Shown in pieces: positions 13,454 to 17,257 of a stretch of 17,257 nucleotides of DNA (position 1 is the first letter of the stretch; each line of letters begins with the position of its first letter). The notes beneath the pieces are model-generated. The model ran no database searches. It was not told the DNA's origin and worked only from the letters and a program-made list of their open reading frames with translations. This DNA comes from JBAVQS01 sp049694275 (GTDB lineage Bacteria; Chloroflexota; Anaerolineae; UBA4142; SHND01), in NCBI GenBank assembly GCA_049694275.1, contig JBAVQS010000183.1:1-17257 (forward strand), read 5' to 3'. Made by a program: the position numbers and the translations under genes.

Positions 13454-16042
13454 TCATTGCGCCGATACGCCCTCTCCCTCCATAAACTGCCTTATCCTGT
13501 CGCTCAATGCGGGCAATAGCTGCATGAACGCCTCGGCCGGGAGCGCCCGGCTGAGCAGGAACCCCTGAATCTCGTCACAAGCGTGCTCGCTCAGAAACCG
13601 CAACTGATCGGGGGTTTCAACCCCTTCGGCAATGACGCGCAGGCCAAGCCCGCGCGACATGGCAAGGATCGCCGTGGTCAGGGCAGAATTGTTCAGGTCG
13701 TGCGGCACGTCGCGCAAAAAGGACTGGTCGATTTTCAACACCTTGACCGGCAGCCGCTTGAGTTGGCCGAGCGCAGAATAGCTATTGCCGAAATCGTCAA
13801 TTGCAATCTGCACCCCCAGTTCGTCCAGCTCATTCAGGATGCGCCGGCTCTGGGTCAGGTCTTGCATGACCGTGGTTTCTGTGATCTCGATTTTGAGCGC
13901 GGCAGGCGCCAACCCGGTTTCCAGCAGCACCCCTTGAACCCATTCGGCCAGCCGCGCATTCTGGAATTGGAGGGCCGAGAAATTGACTGCAACCTGAAAG
14001 GTCGGGTCGCAGGAGGCGCGCCAGGCCTGGGCCTGGGCGCATGCAGTTCGGAACATCCATTCGCCAATCGGCGCAATCAGACCGCTCTCCTCCGCAACGG
14101 CGATAAATTGGTCGGGGAGAATAAACCCCCGTTCGGGATGCTGCCAGCGGATGAGCGCCTCCGCGCCCACGGGCTTGCACTGCACGAGCGAATAGATGGG
14201 CTGGTAATAGACTCGGAATTCCTGGCGCTCAAGCGCCTGCCTTAGGTCGGCCTCCAGCTCCAAAATTGCCAGCGCGTGCGCGTGCATGCTATCGTCGAAG
14301 ATTTCGGCGCGCGCCCGGCCGAGCGCCTTGGCCCGGTTCATCGCCGTATCCGCATTCCGCAGAACATCCGCCGGGTTGACCGGAGGGCGCCCCTCCGCGC
14401 TGCAGCCGACGAGCGCGATCCCGATGCTTGCACTCAGCGTCACCTCGTGACCGTTCAGGTGGAGCGAGGTCTGCATGATCGCCTGGATCCGGTCTGCCAC
14501 CTGCACCGCCGCGTCAATCTCGCAAATCGGCGTCAAGAGCACGGCGAACTCGTCTCCGCCCAACCGCGCCACCGTATCGGTTGGCCGTAACACCGATTCG
14601 AGCCGCTGCGCCACGATAATAATCAACTGATCGCCCAACAAATGGCCCAGGCTGTCGTTGACCACTTTAAAACGGTCGAGGTCGATCACGAGCGCTGCAG
14701 CGCCGCGCTCCGGCTCGCGATTGGCCTGTTTGATCGCTTGCGTCAGGCGGTCCATGAACAGGGCGCGATTGGGCAGCGCGGTGAGAGGTTCGTGCAACGC
14801 ATCATAGATCAGCCGCTGCTCCGCCTCCTTGCGCCGGGTAATGTCGGTCTGGGAGCCAACCATGCGATAGTGCTGTCCGTCAGGGCGGGCAACGGCCAGG
14901 CCACGCGTCAAAACCCAGCGATACGCGCCATCCGCGTGCAAAATCCGGTGCTCGTTCTCCAGGTGTGAGGTCTCACCGCGCCAATGCGCATCGAGATCGG
15001 CCTGCAAAGAGAGAAGGTCCTCGACGTGCACTCGATGATACCACTCGCCAATCGTGTCGCCGATCTCCTCTTCGCCATACCCCAGCATCGCTTTCCAGCG
15101 CGGAGAATAATAGATGCGATTGCTCTCCAGGTTCCAATCCCAGAGCCCTTCGTTAGATCCCCGCGCCGCGAGCTCATACCGCTCTTCACTCTCACGCAGC
15201 TCCCCCGTTCGGGCGAGCACCCGCTTTTCCAGGTCCGCGTTGAGCTCCAGCAGCGCTTCTTCAACCTCCTTGCGTTCGGTGATATCCCGTCCGACAATCG
15301 CAATCTCGGTAATCCCGCGCCCCGCTTCGCCCAACGCCCGCGCCGTATACTGATGCCACCGCGCAGTTCCATTCGCCAACACCAGCCGATGCTCGCTCGT
15401 CACCCCTGCGCCATCCGGTGTCAGAGCGCCCCAGAGGGACAAAACCCGCTGACGGTCATCGCCTGACATTCGCTCGAACAACGATTGGCCCAGTAGTTCT
15501 CCCTCCGGCTGATTCAGGGCGCGTGCATAAGCGCCATTTACAAAGGAGAGCGTCCCATCCGGCTGGCAGCGAGCGATGAATTCGGTTTTATCCTGCACAA
15601 GCGCGTGATAGCGTGCATCACTCTGGTTCAAGGCGCGAACCTGTTCTTGCGCTTTGCGCTCGCGCGCTTGTAACTGCTCCGCCAGCCCATCCAGCGCCTG
15701 CCCCGCCTGGCCAATCTCATTCCGGCCGGTCGTTCCAATTCGCAGCGCGAACTCGCCTTGTTGCAGCCTGATCGCTCCCGCCGCCAATTGCTCTGCCGGC
15801 CAGATTATCCAGCGCGCCGCAAAGCGTTCGGCGATCCACATCATCAGAACCACCACGACGACGAGCCCTGCTCCCAATAACACAACGTTCTGCCATATCC
15901 CGCTCTCATATTCGCGAATCAGGAGGGCAATACCAATCCCTACGACGACGGCCATGAGCATAAAAAATGTGCCCACCCAGTAAAGCTGGGAGCGAACCCT
16001 GGGTCGCGCAGGAAAAAACAGGCGACGGATGAATTGCAACAT
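13454..16042 (-). CDS. Membrane PAS-PAS-GGDEF-EAL cyclic-di-GMP protein
   Basis: Protein of 862 aa. Two membrane helices (about 21-43 and 51-71) have only a few residues between them, so no external sensor domain. A HAMP-like region follows (73-125), then PAS at about 145-255 and 285-405, the second with a PAC-type end (GSQTDITRRKEAEQ). The GGDEF domain (about 415-580) has an intact active site, RLGGDEF (493-499), and an inhibitory RxxD site, RPTD (486-489). The EAL domain (about 595-850) has EALIRW (628-633), VNFSALQF, ITETTV, IDDFGNS, LKID and AEGVET, all the residues needed for cyclic-di-GMP hydrolysis. It may therefore make and break the messenger depending on PAS input. The start has AGGA eight bases upstream and a good promoter. 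It diverges from the SARP regulator gene. Confidence 0.95.
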   Translation of the reverse strand: MLQFIRRLFFPARPRVRSQLYWVGTFFMLMAVVVGIGIALLIREYESGIWQNVVLLGAGLVVVVVLMMWIAERFAARWIIWPAEQLAAGAIRLQQGEFALRIGTTGRNEIGQAGQALDGLAEQLQARERKAQEQVRALNQSDARYHALVQDKTEFIARCQPDGTLSFVNGAYARALNQPEGELLGQSLFERMSGDDRQRVLSLWGALTPDGAGVTSEHRLVLANGTARWHQYTARALGEAGRGITEIAIVGRDITERKEVEEALLELNADLEKRVLARTGELRESEERYELAARGSNEGLWDWNLESNRIYYSPRWKAMLGYGEEEIGDTIGEWYHRVHVEDLLSLQADLDAHWRGETSHLENEHRILHADGAYRWVLTRGLAVARPDGQHYRMVGSQTDITRRKEAEQRLIYDALHEPLTALPNRALFMDRLTQAIKQANREPERGAAALVIDLDRFKVVNDSLGHLLGDQLIIIVAQRLESVLRPTDTVARLGGDEFAVLLTPICEIDAAVQVADRIQAIMQTSLHLNGHEVTLSASIGIALVGCSAEGRPPVNPADVLRNADTAMNRAKALGRARAEIFDDSMHAHALAILELEADLRQALERQEFRVYYQPIYSLVQCKPVGAEALIRWQHPERGFILPDQFIAVAEESGLIAPIGEWMFRTACAQAQAWRASCDPTFQVAVNFSALQFQNARLAEWVQGVLLETGLAPAALKIEITETTVMQDLTQSRRILNELDELGVQIAIDDFGNSYSALGQLKRLPVKVLKIDQSFLRDVPHDLNNSALTTAILAMSRGLGLRVIAEGVETPDQLRFLSEHACDEIQGFLLSRALPAEAFMQLLPALSDRIRQFMEGEGVSAQ

Positions 16043-16059
16043 TCGGGGATCCTGCGCTT

Positions 16060-16088
16060 AGAATACATTGATTCTCCAATCGAGTCAA
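16060..16088 (-). promoter_or_regulatory. Promoter of GGDEF-EAL gene
   Basis: On the minus strand TTGACT (16083-16088, 5/6) and TATTCT (16060-16065, 4/6) are 17 bp apart, close to the ATG at 16042. The leader would be only about 11 nt, short but still covering the AGGA ribosome site in part. Confidence 0.5.
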
Positions 16089-16126
16089 AAAAGGCCCTGA
16101 CGTGACTGTTCGCCAGTTGTGAAATT

Positions 16127-16150
16127 GGGTAAATCAAGCTTGATTTACCC
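16127..16150. promoter_or_regulatory. Perfect 24-bp palindrome between divergent promoters
   Basis: Arms GGGTAAATCAAG and CTTGATTTACCC meet with no loop. It lies between the -35 boxes of the GGDEF-EAL gene (16083) and the SARP gene (16212). Its AT-rich core, perfect symmetry and position suit an operator for a dimeric regulator. The binder is unknown. Confidence 0.6.
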
Positions 16151-16211
16151 TCAATTCGCCGGCGGCCGCACGGTCACACCCTGGCAGTTCCATTTATCCT
16201 GCCGAAAAAAT

Positions 16212-16240
16212 TTGACGAGGGTCACAGGGCGCGGTATCCT
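16212..16240 (+). promoter_or_regulatory. Promoter of SARP-type regulator, leaderless
   Basis: TTGACG (16212-16217, 5/6) and TATCCT (16235-16240, 4/6) are 17 bp apart. The in-frame GTG at 16247 begins seven bases after the -10 box, so transcript and protein may start at the same point. No ribosome site is seen. Confidence 0.5.
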
Positions 16241-16246
16241 ACGCGC

Positions 16247-17257
16247 GTGGCTAAAAGACAACCGGTGCGTGCTCCGCAGTCTCCCCTCCTACGCGTATTT
16301 CTGTTCGGCCCCATGCGCCTGGAGCGTGCGGGGGAATCCCTTTCCCTGTCTCGTCGCAAGGTAGAATCCCTATTCGCCTATCTCATCTTGCATCCCGAGG
16401 AACACCCGCGCGAGCAATTGGCGGCTCTCCTCTGGGGCGATTTCACCGATCAGCAGGCGCGCGCTTCGCTGCGGACCCGCCTCAGCCAGATACGAGAATA
16501 TGTCGGCGCGGAGAGCATTCTCGCCGATCGCAATGTCGTCCAGCTCAATCCCGCTTTTCCTATCTGGGTAGACGCCCGCGAGATGGAAAGGCAAGCGAAG
16601 CTGGCGCCGGAGACCGCCCCCAGCCTCTATCGCGGTGAGCTCCTTGCCGGGTTCGACGACGCCTGGGTGCTCCCCTTCCGCGAGCATTATCGACGGATTT
16701 ATATCAACACGCTTCTCAAGTGGGCTCAGGCGCTGCGCTCGAAAAGCGAATACAAACGTGCAATCGAGATTGCCAACCAAATTCTAGCAACCGACCCAGC
16801 GAACGAACGCGGCTTTCAGCACCTGATGTTTTGTTATATGGCCATTGGCAACAGACCCGCCGCAGTTGAAACCTACGACCGGTGCGTCCAGACACTTGCC
16901 GAGACGCTTGACGTCGAGCCATCCGCCGAGACGCAAGAACTGGCACGATGGATCAAACAGACGGCGATCGAAAAGACCGCTCTTCTCGCCCGTATCACCA
17001 ACCTCCCCATCCCACTCACCAGTTTTATCGGGCGCACGCACGAAACAGCCGAGGTCAAGAGCCTTTTGAAGCAGGCCCGACTCGTCACACTGACCGGTGC
17101 CGGAGGCACGGGCAAGACGCGGCTCTCGATCCAGGTTGGCATGGACCTGCTCGACGCTTTCAAGGCGGGCGTGTGGTGGGTCGAGTTGGGCTCGGTCATG
17201 GACCCGGAAATCGTCCCCAAAGCGGTTGCCAAAACTCTGGGCATTGCCGAAACGATC
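16247..17257 (+). CDS. SARP/BTAD-type STAND transcriptional regulator (partial)
   Basis: The first 337 residues are in view and the gene continues past the window end. Residues about 17-105 form the winged-helix DNA-binding part (VFLFGPMRLERAGESLSLSR, then EEHPREQLAALLWGD and RASLRTRLSQIRE). Residues about 106-245 form the bacterial transcriptional activator domain of TPR-like helices (YRGELLAGFDDAWVLPFRE, then RAIEIANQIL and RPAAVETYDRC). A linker leads to FIGR (260-263) and the nucleotide-binding loop TGAGGTGKTRLS (283-294, K290), marking the NB-ARC/AAA part of AfsR-like STAND proteins; WWVELGSVMDPE follows. The start is set at GTG 16247 by frame and by a promoter just upstream; GTG 16265 and ATG 16313 are alternatives. 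Such proteins activate genes after ATP-driven oligomerisation. The target is unknown, perhaps the divergent GGDEF-EAL gene. Confidence 0.88.
   Translation, partial: MAKRQPVRAPQSPLLRVFLFGPMRLERAGESLSLSRRKVESLFAYLILHPEEHPREQLAALLWGDFTDQQARASLRTRLSQIREYVGAESILADRNVVQLNPAFPIWVDAREMERQAKLAPETAPSLYRGELLAGFDDAWVLPFREHYRRIYINTLLKWAQALRSKSEYKRAIEIANQILATDPANERGFQHLMFCYMAIGNRPAAVETYDRCVQTLAETLDVEPSAETQELARWIKQTAIEKTALLARITNLPIPLTSFIGRTHETAEVKSLLKQARLVTLTGAGGTGKTRLSIQVGMDLLDAFKAGVWWVELGSVMDPEIVPKAVAKTLGIAETI

Noticed and set aside
16370..17041. Minus-strand open frames near the window end
   Set aside because: They are antisense to the SARP regulator, which runs open to the window end and shows winged-helix, BTAD and P-loop motifs.

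Overview
This is a GC-rich, densely coded bacterial segment. Several traits fit a Chloroflexota-like genome: a SARP/BTAD-type STAND regulator, a PhaR/phasin pair beside SCP2-fold proteins, a corrinoid-type UroD-like protein, a pentapeptide-TIR protein, and short word-like intergenic repeats. This placement is inferred from gene content; there is no rRNA or marker gene to prove it.

Layout. (1) 1-1934: a TIR-domain protein with a pentapeptide-repeat N-terminus, followed 16 nt later by a small unknown gene. Repeat-rich noncoding DNA flanks both. (2) 1935-3086: a UroD-like protein of the corrinoid methyltransferase type, whose stop codon lies in a perfect 28-bp palindrome. (3) 3269-5880: a two-gene unit of long-chain acyl-CoA ligase and patatin-like lipase. 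(4) 5887-6990, minus strand: a PhaR-type regulator and a phasin, separated by an intrinsic terminator. The phasin promoter is a perfect sigma70 consensus carrying two palindromic operators. (5) 7300-12708, plus strand: SCP2-like protein, a large reductase whose C-terminal half resembles cyanobacterial acyl-ACP reductase, an atypical extended SDR, and a PlsC-like acyltransferase. A second SCP2-like gene follows with its own promoter. (6) 13454-16042, minus strand: a membrane PAS-PAS-GGDEF-EAL protein. Across an intergenic region with a perfect 24-bp palindrome, a divergent SARP/AfsR-like regulator starts, probably leaderless, and runs off the window end.

How the genes may work together (inference). 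Regions 3-5 look like a fatty-acyl and granule neighbourhood. The ligase activates acids, the patatin releases acyl groups, the SCP2 proteins bind lipids, the AAR-like enzyme reduces acyl thioesters to aldehydes, the acyltransferase makes glycerolipids, and phasin with PhaR coats and senses a granule. No PHA synthase, wax synthase or aldehyde-deformylating oxygenase is present, so the stored product is unknown. The strongest candidates for something new are this combination, the long AAR-like reductase with an unknown N-terminal half and a membrane tail, the phasin-like C-terminus on PhaR, and the double-operator phasin promoter.
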